Below, in pieces: positions 47,475-58,155 of a stretch of 64,000 nucleotides of DNA (positions are counted from its first letter, which is position 1; every line of letters begins with the position of its first letter). The stretch comes from Cephalotus follicularis (lineage: Eukaryota > Streptophyta > Magnoliopsida > Oxalidales > Cephalotaceae): contig BDDD01003379.1 of the NCBI GenBank assembly GCA_001972305.1, positions 1-64,000 on the forward strand. The letters run 5' to 3'. The notes under the pieces are model-generated. The model did not search any database, was not told where the DNA came from, and worked only from the letters and a program-made list of their open reading frames with translations. Both the position numbers and the translations under genes were made by a program.

Positions 47475-50228
47475 TGTAATACCCCGTTCATTCACGTGCA
47501 TATTTTCGGATCTTTATTTGATTTTATTTCACTTTGTTATATTATGTTGTCCTATGTTAAATTTTGGACTCTTGTGTTTGGACTATATGATATAATTTTT
47601 AGGCTTTTATGTCTTAGGCTAAATATTATAACCTTTGGGCTTTTGATAAAATAAGATAATAAGGATTATGGAAAAAAAAAAAAGTTAATTGTTTTGTATT
47701 TTAAAATCAGTTTTTGAATTATTAATTTGGGTTTTTATGTTTTAGGCTTCAAGACGTTAATTTCGGGCTTTTGAATATTGGTTGGACTATGTACGTGAAT
47801 AAGTAAAATTAATTGAATTAATTTTATTGTATTGTAAATTAATTTTAAAATCAGTTTTATTATTATTATTGGCAAAATTATCTTATTAAGAAACAAAATT
47901 TGTATTTTTGGTTAAAAACTTAATTTTTTTCCCTTTTTCTTCCCTCCCTTTCCAGTTTTCTTCCTTCTTCCACTCACGAAACTGATTTGTTTCCTTCTTC
48001 CTCTCCCTCAAATCCCGAAATTATGCCCCCTTTCCACATTATATCAGAATTTGGATTCCTTTTTTACTTATCATGACCTAAATTGCCTTATTTCTTGGTT
48101 ATATATGATATATGCTCTTTGTTTGTGCCTCCACTGTGTCATTGTGCTTAAGACCCGAACCTGCAAGATTAGAATTTGCTTTGTTCTGCTTTGATCATCA
48201 TACCAGGTTTGTTTTACTCTATTGATATGGTTTAGCAGTGAATTTTCATTTATAATATCCAATGCATGTTCATATAGGTTGCTAGTGTGTTTTCTTATTA
48301 ATTCTTGCCATGTATGTTTGGTTAATGTTTCTGAGATTCTTAGCAAGCCTTAAAGTGTCTAGTAATGGTTATAAACAGATTTTGAAACTAGAAATTGGTA
48401 TATGACAGAAATTGATTAATAGTTATGCATGCTATGAATTAGGATATTGCTTCTCCTTAAAGAAAAATCACCCATTGCATGAACTTTTTGATTCTGGGTG
48501 TTTAAATGCCACGGTTAAGTCACACAAGACCTATATAAGTGTTTAAAATCATCTGATAATGTTGTAATATGGTTTTGACAGAAAATTTGAATTGAATTGC
48601 TATGTTTTTGCTGCTCTGTCGCCCAGAACAGTCGACTTCCTTGTGATACAGCCGACTGTTTTGTCTTGCACACTCGACTGGACCCCTATCACAGTTGACT
48701 GGATTCAACCTAGTATGAGTAGTCGGCTGCCTATGTTATGTAGTCGACTGCCACCCTTTGAGTAGCCGACTGTATCTTGATACAGTCGACTGGAATTGTC
48801 CAGAAAAATTCCCGGTTTTAAGTTTTGTAATCCGTTTGTTCCTCTAATGATTTGGAGTCTGTTTTAAACACTATTAAGTTACTGTTTGATATTTGGAAGT
48901 AATATTTGAATGCCTATATGAATGATATTGCGTCTTTTAGATTTTTGTGCTACGAGGGACAATTAGAAATTGTCGATCAATTCGTAAAGTTATTTTTGTG
49001 ATCGCTTAAGGTACGGATTCTTCGATTCTTGGATATTCCCTCGATTAAATTGAACAAAGTCGATTTTTACTGTTTGATGATTTTGTACGGATCTTCGTTT
49101 CTTTGATACCCTCCTACTGGTTTGTTAAAGAATAAAATTCAGTTTTATTTTTCGTTATTGTACGAATGCTTCGTTCTTTGGCTATCTGTTTACCAAACTA
49201 AAATCAGTTTTATTCTATAATCTCGTTTTATAGACTTGGGTATGTTTTACGATATGTTATGAAATGATCATCTCTTTATAATGAAAAATAAATGAGTTGA
49301 TGATATGTAATGACTTTGCTATGTCCAGAAAATGTTTAGAAAATGTGTTTTCGTTTTTAAATTGTTTTTAGAAATAAAACAATGTTTTGAAAGAAGGATA
49401 CACACAAAGATATTTCCTACCTATAGAGGTACCATAGGCACGTCGTGGGCCTGGCACGGGGATGTGACACTTCTGTAGCGGTGTGATTTGACTACGGCGT
49501 CTCTCTTTGTTTTGAATAAATCCCATGAGGTGGATTTATGGATCCGATTTTGTGATAGAGGCATATGGGTATACTCTAGTTTCTGATATGTTAAGGATTC
49601 GGATTTTGGGGATTGATTGTGTAGTACCGTACACGTCTTTCCGTTGGGCATGTGGGCCTCATGAACCCCTTGCACCTATGCATATGTGTATGCGCTTTGG
49701 ATCTCGGTAATCAGATATCGGAATCGGATAAGTCTCTGTGATATGTTTGGATCTCTATGATGAGATTATGGAATCTGATAAGTTTTATTTTGAAATCTTT
49801 AACTTGATTGACGTTAGAGTAATTTGAACGTTTAATATGGATACTGTTTGTCATTCGTTTTGAATGTGTTTTGGGATTTTGAACTTGAATTATGTTTTTT
49901 GAATTGAATAACGTTTTGAAAATTTGATATTCGTTTTGAATTGATTGTATGGCTACTTACTTTATATTTTGAAAATCATGTTAATTTATATGATATTTGA
50001 AGATTCAGGTATTTTCTATCTTTTAAAATTACCGTTTTATGTTTTATGATTCTATATCCGTACTGAGGTTTGATTTTGAATATTAAGTTTTAGACCATCA
50101 CGCAATTTGAATAAAAGATAAGTTAATATCTTGATAAAAAGAATAAAATTGAGCCATGTTATAAGATATATTATGTTTAGTCTCGGATTAGGAACCGTAA
50201 CCACTCCCTCCGAATCGGGGGTGTTACA
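47475..50228 (+). repeat. Right LTR of element I
   Basis: At 2754 bases it is the longest LTR in the window. It contains a CAGTCGACTG-type cluster at 48628-48792 and a CCGTACTGAGGTTTG block shared with LTR H near its end. Confidence 0.88.
48628..48792 (+). repeat. CAGTCGACTG-type cluster, LTR I
   Basis: Eight motifs in 165 bases: CAGTCGACTTCC, CAGCCGACTG, CACTCGACTG, CAGTTGACTG, TAGTCGGCTG, TAGTCGACTG, TAGCCGACTG and CAGTCGACTG. I's gag belongs with H, yet its motif form is that of D and E, not of H. Confidence 0.8.
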
Positions 50229-50336
50229 CCGTCCGCGAAGCTACTTGGGAGTTGGAGGAGCATATTCGAGAGGAATATCCTCGCCTGTTTGAATAAGGTA
50301 TATGCATGGTTGTGATTTCGGGACGAATTTTTTTTT

Positions 50337-50344
50337 AGGGGGGG
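50337..50344 (+). other. Polypurine tract of element H
   Basis: AGGGGGGG, after a run of T, lies four bases before the 3' LTR at 50349. Confidence 0.8.
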
Positions 50345-50348
50345 TGGA

Positions 50349-51064
50349 TGTAATATCCCATTTCTATGCTTACATGTTTTATGTTGGGCTTATACCTTTT
50401 GATATATGCTATGGTTGGTGAACGCTTTGATTTTTAGTTTGAATTTCTTTTATCTTGCTTTCTGGGCGCAAAGCGCCGATGCACTTATTAGAACCGCCAA
50501 CGCTTTGGGTGCTGTGAGACATTGTATTTAAGTGCTTAACGGTCGGCGCTTTGAGTAAACACTCGACGCTTTAGTCGGCTTTCCATACCAGTTTGGACGG
50601 TGACATGTTTAAGCAAAAAGGGGGGTTTTTGCCATTTTTGTTGATCTGATTTTCCTTCTTTGTTTGAAACCGAATCTGCAAGAAAGGAAACTTATTAGTT
50701 GCACGATTTTACCATTAAATTTACTCATTTTTCTGGTTTTAAAAAGCTAAGGATTATTTTGAAAGAAAACTATTTGCATATTACTACAAACCAACAGAGC
50801 AACTTGAATGCATTTTTCTACACCGATTTTGACGTCTTCTGAAGGTATCTTCTAAACAAAAGTTGTAGCTTTTACTACATAGATTATGTATCAACTGTTA
50901 TTTTCTAATAAGGACGTGTTAGAATTCTTTTTGATCATGTTTTTAGGACCCTGTTAAGAAAGATTTTCTGCTACAACTCTAATATGTTCGTTCATGGATT
51001 TTATGCATAATTAGTAATACTGATGTTTAGAAATAGAGAAACCATACTATATATATACGTATAT
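50349..51064 (+). repeat. 3' LTR of element H, left part
   Basis: It aligns with 38366-39080 and ends in CTATATATATACGTATAT where LTR J begins. GTCGAC-type motifs are at 50470-50573. Confidence 0.9.
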
Positions 51065-51590
51065 TGTAATATCTCGTTCCTATGCTTACATGTTTTATGT
51101 TGGGTTTATGTCTTTTGAAATATGCTATGGTTTGTGAATGCTTTGATTTTGGTTTGAATTTCTCTTGTTTTCTTGGCACAAAGCGCCGACGCTCTTATTA
51201 GAACCGCCAGCGCATTGTCTGCTGAGTGGCACGTCGACGCCTAAACGTGAGACATCGACGCGTTTTGTATTTGAGCACTTAACCGTTGACGCTTTAACTA
51301 AACAGTCGACGCTTTAGTCGGCTTTCCATATTAGTTTGGACGGTGACAGTGTTTTTGGAAGGATGGATTCTTTCCTTTTTCTGGCTATCCGATTTCCTTA
51401 AGTGTTTGACGCGTTTTGGTTAGTATGGTAATGTCTTAAAATACCGATTTTGACAATTAAAACATGGATTTGTGCATTTATCAGACAAAATTCTTTTAAA
51501 ATTCAAAACACATATCTGCACTTTCTACAAACGAATAGCGACTTTGAACACGTTTTTCTGCATCGATTTCGACGTTTTCTGAAGGTTCTA
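51065..51590 (+). repeat. LTR J, left part (relative of LTR H)
   Basis: It begins TGTAATATCTCGTTCC and follows LTR H block by block, with a richer GTCGAC-type cluster (51185-51318: CGCCGACGCTC, CACGTCGACGCC, GACATCGACGCG, CAGTCGACGCTT). Homology stops between 51587 and 51603, where an A-run leads into the hairpin array. The rest is presumably right of the window. Confidence 0.8.
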
Positions 51591-51602
51591 CAAAAAAAAA
51601 AA

Positions 51603-52080
51603 GGGTTTTTGAAACGGAAAAAATCCATTTCAAAAGGCAATTTTACCGTTTCAAAAGCCCTTTTGAAACGGTTTTGAAACGGAAAAAATGAAATTTCAAA
51701 ATAGTGGCGTATCAAAAGCCTTTTGAAACGGCAAAAACCGTTTCAAAAGCCTACCTTTTGAAACGGTAGAATTTGCCGTTTCAAAAGCCCACCTGTTGAA
51801 ACGGATGGTACTACCGTTTCAAACGGGTTCACCTTTTGAAACGACAAAATTTACCGTTTCAAAAGGTTGGCTTTTGAAATGGTTTTTGCCGTTTCAAAAG
51901 GTGGACCCTTTTGAAACGGTAATGTCATCCGTTTCAAAAGGTTGACCCTATTGAAACGGGTAATCCATTTCAAAAGATAGTACCTTTTGAAACGGTCTGA
52001 TTCTACCGTTTCAAAAGGGTTCAGGCGCTTTTTTATATGTTTAACACCCTTTTGAAACGGTGATTCCGTTTCAAAAAGGT
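51603..52080. repeat. Alternating CTTTTGAAACGG / CCGTTTCAAAAG hairpin array
   Basis: About 12 copies of TTTTGAAACGG and about 12 of its reverse complement alternate through 480 bases, with short, mostly unrelated spacers. An example is CTTTTGAAACGG, a CAAAAA loop, then CCGTTTCAAAAG near 51719-51750. The strict alternation gives a run of potential 12-bp stems. It fits the subterminal region of a CACTA element; a foldback element is another option. Confidence 0.85.
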
Positions 52081-52125
52081 TTTTTTTTTAAAACAATTGA
52101 AACCAGCTTTGCTACCTACTCACTA

Positions 52126-52345
52126 TAATAACTTGGAACATATGAAATTCAACACAACATCCCTGCCCAATATGCCCAGAAATACTGGGCATCCAACAAT
52201 TGAAACAAGCATTGCCAAGCCCAATATGCCCAGAAATACTGGGCATCCAACAACTGAAACCAGCATTGTAATAACTTGGAATATATGAAATTCAACACAA
52301 CATCCCTGCCCAAAATGCCCAGAAATACTGGGCATCCAACAACTG
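52126..52345 (+). repeat. Duplicated block with three TGCCCAG hairpins
   Basis: A block of about 80 bases (ATAACTTGGAACATATG to ATCCAACAA) occurs twice. The 19-base hairpin TGCCCAGAAATACTGGGCA occurs three times (52173-52191, 52227-52245, 52316-52334). Confidence 0.85.
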
Positions 52346-52412
52346 AAAATTCAAGAAAATAATCCTAACCTCATTTTGGATCTATCCATTTTTTTTAAAA
52401 AAGGCAGAATAT

Positions 52413-52680
52413 GAACAAAATCCAACAACTCATAATATTAAGTTGAAAAATCACCTCATCAAATACTCCATCATCACAGAAAGAACAAAATCCAACAACT
52501 CATAATATTAAGCATAAAATCACCTCATCAAATGCTCCATCATCACAGAAAGAACAAAATCCAACAACTCATAATATTAAGCATAAAATCACCTCATCAA
52601 ATGCTCCATCATCACAGAAAGAACACAATCGAACAACTCATAATATTAAATTGAAAAATCACCTCATCAAATGCATTGTC
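52413..52680 (+). repeat. Tandem repeat, ~69-base unit, almost four copies
   Basis: Units start at 52413 (70 bases), 52483, 52552 and 52621 (partial, diverged at its end). The unit contains CCAACAACTCATAATATTAAG and CATCATCACAGAAA. The middle two copies are nearly identical. From 52681 to 52869 I see only AT-rich sequence. Confidence 0.88.
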
Positions 52681-52869
52681 AAGCATTTCTGCTACAACTT
52701 TAAACAAATGGTGAATATTTTAAAGAAATTGTTGAAAGTGCATTGAAAGTGCAATCACATAGTGAATATTTAAAGCAAAGTACATATTCAACTGAAAATT
52801 CAAAGCAAAGAAGTAGCAGCATATTCAAGATTATCTGGACAACATTTAACAAGTATGTTGAGGCCTACT

Positions 52870-52897
52870 AACATCATGCATGTCCTTTTGGAATCAC
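52870..52897 (+). repeat. 28-base direct repeat flanking L1 (left copy)
   Basis: AACATCATGCATGTCCTTTT and the following GGAATCAC recur exactly at 55270-55297, on the other side of L1. Without L1 the two copies would lie in tandem about 36 bases apart, so L1 landed between them. Confidence 0.85.
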
Positions 52898-52898
52898 C

Positions 52899-55262
52899 TG
52901 TAACGCCCGGTATGTTCCTGAATATAATATTTCGATTTATGATGTAATCTTAAACTTGATTTTATGAGTATGTTGAGTTTTTGAACTCAAAGGATGCTTG
53001 CAAACCCTAATTATGGTCTTGGAAATGGAATGTGTATGTCAAAGCTTGAAACGACGTTGTTTTGGGATAAAGACATCGACGTCTTTGGAAAGACGTCGAC
53101 GCCTTTGGGAACCGAGGCACACGTGAATGCATGGGCATGCACGTCGACTTTGGGAGAAGGCATCGACACCTTCTTACAAAAATGGAAAAGACATCGACGT
53201 CTAAGTAAAGACGTCGACGCCTTTGTAAAGAATGGCTGTCACGTTCTTCGCTGGCAGAGTAACATGCAGTGGGGGATCTTGGGGGCTTTACAGATGCCTC
53301 TACAAGTGCGTGGTGACGTGGTGATCGTGCTAGTGTGTTGCCAGGCACGCACAAAACATGCCCTCACATGGAACATCCAAGGGATTACCACCCTCACATG
53401 CAACCTGCATAAGAAAGGAAGAAGAAGACAAAAAGAAGATGCAGAAACCTGGAAAGTGGGAGAGAGCATGAGGGGCCTGTTAAATGGCAGAAGAAAGAGG
53501 TTAGGAAGGAGCCATGTGCATAAAAAACAACCCTCCCCACATCTCTCTCTCATTTTAAAACACCAAAGGAAAGAAAACGTTTCCACCATTGTTGAGCTTG
53601 GAGCTTGGAGCTTGGAACCACTGGTGCAGCTACGGGACGGACCTAGAGGAGATGCTGGGACCTGTTTAGAAACGAAAAGAGGTGGACTTTCCAGTTCCTA
53701 ACTTGGAACAATAAGGTAGGGGAAAGCCATACTGTAAATTCGAGTTTGATATCCATGCATGGTCTATGATTTTGGATGTATAAAATGCATGATTCTTCAG
53801 ATAATATTGTTACAGGATTGATGCCATGATATGTTAGATATGTTTTGAGTATCTGCATGCTGGTTTCTTGCCTTGAAAACCTGTTATTATGCATGACTAT
53901 GGGTTGTTAAGGCCACTGTTCGATAAGTCGCGAGGTAGAAGACGTCTTCTGTTGGGAATGACATCGACGCCTTTTGAATAAACATCGATGCCTTTGTAGT
54001 TTTGCCTTGTTCCTGATCGAAAGGGATCGACGTCTATGGAAAGACATCCACTCCCCAGGCTACCTATCTGGTTTTTGATGTGAAAGACACCGACGCCTAA
54101 GGTTCCTACCTTAACGCATCGACGCCATCAACAATACGCTGTCGTTTCAAGGTTCCAGACCTTGAGCGTCGACGCGTAAGAAATGGACATCGACGCCTTC
54201 TGTAGAAGAACGCGCTGATACTGAGACTTGGACATCGACGCCTGACGCAAAAGACATCGACGCCTTTTGGAAAGGCATCGACGTCTTCATTACTGTTTGG
54301 GGTTTTCTTCATCTAATGATACGAAACTATCCCGATTCCTGTTAGGGTGCATTTGAGCATATGTATGCATTGCATATGCACTGTTTACTGCCTGATTGTG
54401 TACTGTTTGTGAATTGTTTATGAACTCACTGTACTGTTGCCTCGCTCGGTTGCCCGAAGTGGGGACCGGAGTGGGAGTGTAGCATGGGGCCAGGAGTTGG
54501 CGGCGCTATACATACTGTTGTTGTGGTCCTATGTGGACATCCTGACTGTTGTTGTGGTCCTATGTGGACATACTGTACTATACTGTTTATTGGTCCTTTA
54601 CGGACATTACTGTGATTGTTGACGTAGCCCTGGCCGGGTGACTACTGTACTGTTAATGTATACATATATCCCTTATATATGTAACACTGATATTTTACTG
54701 TACTGTTATACGTATATATATATATTTTTTCATATATGTATAAACTAGGTGTCCACTTCACTGCATCATTTATGCATTCATATCATGACATGCATTATGT
54801 TGATCCCGATTTACTGTTATGACTTAGCCGAGTGAAACAAAGGCTAACCCCCCTACAGTTTTAGATTGATTTCAGGTTGATGCAGCAGATTGTTATCGTT
54901 GAGCTCCGTGGAGCAAAGTGAAGTTTATGTTATTTCTGCTTTGAGAAACGTTTATGGATCTTGTAATAAAAGAATCTATGTATTGATGAATAATGTACCA
55001 TTATTATGGTTCTGTTCTGAAGGAATTTTATATTGTACTGTAATTCACGCTCCGTTTTATGGGCGATTAACTTATGACCTGTTTTTTTGGTAGCGTGCGG
55101 TATGGGACGCACGTTACGAGTTGCAGCTTATGAACTGGTTATGCTTCCGTAACTGACAGTTTGTTTAAAAGTTTTAAATTTTATGGTTTTTACATGAGCT
55201 GTATTTTATGTTAATTGCCTTTACCGCTTTCATGTCGCGTTCTCCATAAACGGGGTGTGACA
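52899..55262 (+). repeat. Solo LTR L1
   Basis: Length is 2364 bases, from TGTAACGCCCGG to GGGGTGTGACA, flanked by the perfect 5-base duplication TCACC (52894-52898 and 55263-55267). There is no internal region, so it is a solo LTR left by recombination between the two LTRs of a complete element. It is related to LTR A and nearly identical to L2, but lacks about 364 bases that L2 has (junction near 54421). GTCGAC-type clusters are at 53063-53221 and 53960-54290, with a TATA-like GCATAAAAAA at 53518. Confidence 0.93.
53518..53527 (+). promoter_or_regulatory. Candidate TATA box, solo LTR L1
   Basis: GCATAAAAAA lies 619 bases into the LTR at the place of GCATAAAATGC in LTR A, and is followed by the same CTCTCTC and GAGCTTGG-rich leader. 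If active, it would drive rightward transcription toward L2. Confidence 0.35.
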
Positions 55263-55297
55263 TCACCACAACATCATGCATGTCCTTTTGGAATCAC

Positions 55298-55581
55298 TAT
55301 ATAGCTGCATACTTTGAAGTGGGAGCTTGGAACCAAGCCAGTCATCATAGGTCCCAGATTTCCAAAATTGCCGACGAAGAGGTGCCTGGCATATTGATAA
55401 AGTAAAACACATGTATCATCCACTGGAGATTGCCCATCCGCTCGGCTGCTTCTACCCCATCATAGCTAAGCAACCATTTCACCACTCATCACACAAAGAG
55501 AGAGAGGGGGAGAGATAATCAGCTAAATTTAGAAGAGTCTCACCTCAAAAAATCTTACTAACTATTTATTTATCTCTGCTT
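55298..55581. other. Probable 3' untranslated region of the transposase-like gene
   Basis: This is the stretch between the 28-base repeat and the inferred stop codon of the minus-strand gene. It has a GA-rich run (AGAGAGAGAGGGGGAGAGA) and no open frame I can assign. Confidence 0.4.
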
Positions 55582-56042
55582 CTATGCCCCGGGTGTATCA
55601 TCATGCTGCAAAATGTATGAATATATAAAATAAAATACAAGTTCAAATATGTATCCTTAATATATATATTTTCCATGGAAATGTGATGCATATTTTCATA
55701 TATAAAAAATTACCTGATGAGAGTTTGGTAAAAATGCCGGATCCCGACTTTCGCTGACACTAGAAGCAAGAGTAGGAATTGCCGAATGAAATCTTGGAGA
55801 TGCAACATTTTGATTATGCGTAATTGTCAAAAGTTCTACAATCTGTTGTCGTTGCTCACTTAGTTGTTGCTGCAAATCATTGAATCTTTCTTCATACTCA
55901 GCACGAATTCTTGCTTCAAAAGTAGACTCAGAAGCTTGAGAAGATGATGTTCTTGATTTGCTACAAGGTGGGACATCAACTATGCCCATTGTCCGCACAC
56001 GACCATGTCCATCACCACCAATGACTTCAACAAAGACTTGGT

Positions 56043-56047
56043 CTAAC
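56043..56047 (+). repeat. Target site duplication of solo LTR L2 (CTAAC)
   Basis: CTAAC at 56043-56047 and again at 58776-58780 flanks L2 exactly. On the gene strand the target reads GTTAG, inside the codons ATG TTA GAC of exon six. Confidence 0.95.
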
Positions 56048-57392
56048 TGTCACACCCCGTTTATGGAGAACGCGACATGAAAGCGGTAAAGGCTATTAAC
56101 ATAAAATACAGCTCATGTAAAAACCATAAAATTTAAAACTTTTAAACAAACTGTCAGTTGCGGAAGCATAACCGGTTCATAAGCTGCAACTCGTAACGTG
56201 CGTCCCATACCGCACGCTACCCAAAAAGTAGGTCATAAGTTAATCGCCCATAAAACGGAGCGTGAATTACAGTACAATATAAAATTCCTTCAGAACAGAA
56301 CCATAATAATGGTACATTATTCATCAATACATCGATTCGTTTATTACAAGATCCATAAACGTTTCTCAAAGCAGAAATAACATAAACTTCACTTTGCTCC
56401 ACGGAGCTCAACGGTAATAATCCGCTGCATCAACCTGAAATCAATCTAAAACTGTAGGGGGGTTAGCCTTTGTCCTCACTCGGCTAAGTCATAACAGTAA
56501 ATCGGGATCAACATAATGCATGTCATGATATGAATGCATAAATGATGCAGTGCAGTGGAGACCCAGTTTATACATATATGAAAATATATATATACGTATA
56601 ACAGTACAATAAAATATCAGTGTTACATATATAAGGGATATATGTATACAGTAACAGTACAGTATTAACCCGGCCAGGGCTACGTCAACAATCACAGTAA
56701 TGTCCATAAACGACCAATAAACAGTATAGTACAGTATGTCCACATAGGACCACAGCAACAGTCAGGATGTCCACATAGGACCACAACAACAGTATGTATA
56801 GCGCCGCCAACTCCTAGCCCCACGCTACACTCCCACTCCGGTCCCCACTTCGGGCAACCGAGCGAGGCAACAGTACAGTGAGTCACCTAGCCATGCTCCT
56901 GGCCCCTAGGTACAACCCTACCACTAGTAGGCACTGGCAACCTCTGCCATGCAACTAGCAGCTCAAACACAATCTCATAGCAATTCACAGAGCAAACAGT
57001 GAATTCAAACAGTAACAGTACAGTAAACAGTAATGATCGATTAGATCAACAACAGGCAGTTGTTTTCCAAAATGTTTCCAAAATGACAACATTTGAAAAT
57101 AGACATTTTCAGTGGAAAATATCAGTAACAGTTTCAGTAGTGTAAATTGTTTATCCGTTCGGTCGAAAATACGTTATTCAATCAAAACATATTTTCATAC
57201 TCAAAATATCCTACTCCGAGTTCATATATGCATTTCTAAATATCAATACTTTAGAAATCATAAACAATTCACAAACAGTACACAATCAGGCAGTAAATAG
57301 TGCATATGCAATGCATACATATGCTCAAATGCACCCTAACAGAATCGGGATCGTTTCGTATCATTAGATGAAGAAAACCCCAAATAGTAACA

Positions 57393-57722
57393 AAGACGTC
57401 GATGTCTTTCCAAAAGGCGTCGATGTCTTTCACGTCAGGCGTCGATGTCCAAGTCTCAGTATCGGCGCGTTCTTCTACAGAAGGCGTCGATGTCCATTTC
57501 TTACGCGTCGACGCTCAAGGTCTGGACCCTTGAAACGACAGCGTATTGTTGATGGCGTCGACGCGTTAAGGTAGGAACCTAAGGCGTCGATGTCTTTCAC
57601 ATAAAAAACTAGATAGCTAGCCTAGGGCATCGATGTCTTTCCATAGACGTCGATCCCTTTCGATCAGGAACAAGGCAAAAATACAAAGGCGTCGATGTTT
57701 ATTCAAAAGGCGTCGACGTCAT
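57393..57722 (-). repeat. GTCGAC-type motif cluster 2, solo LTR L2
   Basis: About a dozen motifs (GGCGTCGATGTC, GCGTCGACGC, GGCGTCGACGTC on the plus strand) lie in 330 bases, collinear with 53960-54290 in L1 and with 5350-5680 in LTR A. Confidence 0.75.
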
Positions 57723-58145
57723 TCCCAACAGAAGTCGTCTTCTACCTCGCGACTTATCAAACAGTGGCCTTAACAACCCATAGTCATGCATAATAACAGG
57801 TTTTCAAGGCAAGAAACCAACATGCAGATACTCAAAACATCTCTAACATATCATGGCATCAATCCAGTAACAATATTATCTCAAGAATCATGCATTTTAT
57901 ACATCCAAAATCATAGACCATGCATGGATATCAAACTCGAATTTACAGTATGGCTTTCCCCTACCTTATTGTTCCAAGTTAGGAACTGGAAAGTCCACCT
58001 CTTTTCGTTTCCAAACAGGTCCCAGCAGCCCCTCTAGATCCGTCCCGTAGCTGCACCAGTGGTTCCAAGCTCCAAGCTCAACAATGGTGGAAACGTTTTC
58101 TTTCCTTTGGTGTTTTAAAACGAGAGAGAGAAGTGGGGAGGGTTG

Positions 58146-58155
58146 TTTTTTATGC
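58146..58155 (-). promoter_or_regulatory. Candidate TATA box, solo LTR L2
   Basis: The minus strand reads GCATAAAAAA about 620 bases into the LTR. Transcription from here would run toward L1 and the last exons of the broken gene. Confidence 0.35.

Larger units (their letters stand above)
45546..50228 (+). mobile_element. Element I: gag-only retrotransposon with unequal LTRs
   Basis: The left LTR is 465 bases (45546-46010), the interior 46011-47474 carries gag only, and the right LTR is 2754 bases (47475-50228). Gag is close to that of H. There is no protease active site, RT, RNase H or integrase: the frame ends at 47427 and runs within 50 bases into a polypurine tract. Thus it is a non-autonomous deletion derivative of an H/M-type element. 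The left LTR matches the right one at both ends but lacks about 2.29 kb in the middle. Confidence 0.9.
41050..50296 (+). pseudogene. Element H gag-pol, split by element I
   Basis: Gag starts at 41050 (ATGGCACGAACAAGG). Stops in gag are at 41182, 41323, 41701 and 41938. One zinc knuckle (CFVCGQHGHCFMDC) lies near 42079-42120 and the protease DTGS at 42280-42291. A one-base loss near 42823 shifts the frame before RT. RT has FVND at 43281-43292 where FIDD/FVDD is expected, so the first catalytic Asp is Asn. RNase H ([14 protein letters not shown]), HHCC (about 44370-44500) and DDE (AMDFVTGLP near 44573, VSDRDSRF near 44755) follow. Further stops lie at 43692, 44850 and 45234. Element I (45546-50228) sits in the chromodomain-like end, and the last codons (REATWELEEHIREEYPRLFE) resume after it and stop at 50294-50296. 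Confidence 0.9.
38366..51064 (+). mobile_element. Element H: Tekay-type retrotransposon with nested element I
   Basis: 5' LTR 38366-40877, primer site 40883-40894, gag-pol 41050-45545 continuing at 50229-50296, polypurine tract 50337-50344, and 3' LTR from 50349 to 51064 where LTR J cuts it. It is inserted into G's integrase. H and M share a protein subfamily ([15 protein letters not shown]) distinct from A, E and G. The rest of its 3' LTR must lie to the right of the window if no deletion occurred. Confidence 0.9.

Noticed and set aside
51450..51715. Lysine/arginine-rich open frames on both strands
   Set aside because: They come from LTR J sequence and the repeated TTTTGAAACGG array; there is no homology and no coding signal.
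52097..52335. Small open frames with NMPRNTGHP repeats
   Set aside because: They result from the duplicated hairpin block being read in frame; no start context or neighbouring exon supports a gene.
52413..52680. CRISPR-like array
   Set aside because: The units are contiguous tandem repeats without unique spacers, in a plant nuclear context.
53239..53589. Open frames of about 115 residues on both strands of L1 (and 57966-58435 in L2)
   Set aside because: They lie in LTR leader sequence, mirror each other between L1 and L2, and are not kept in the related LTR A.
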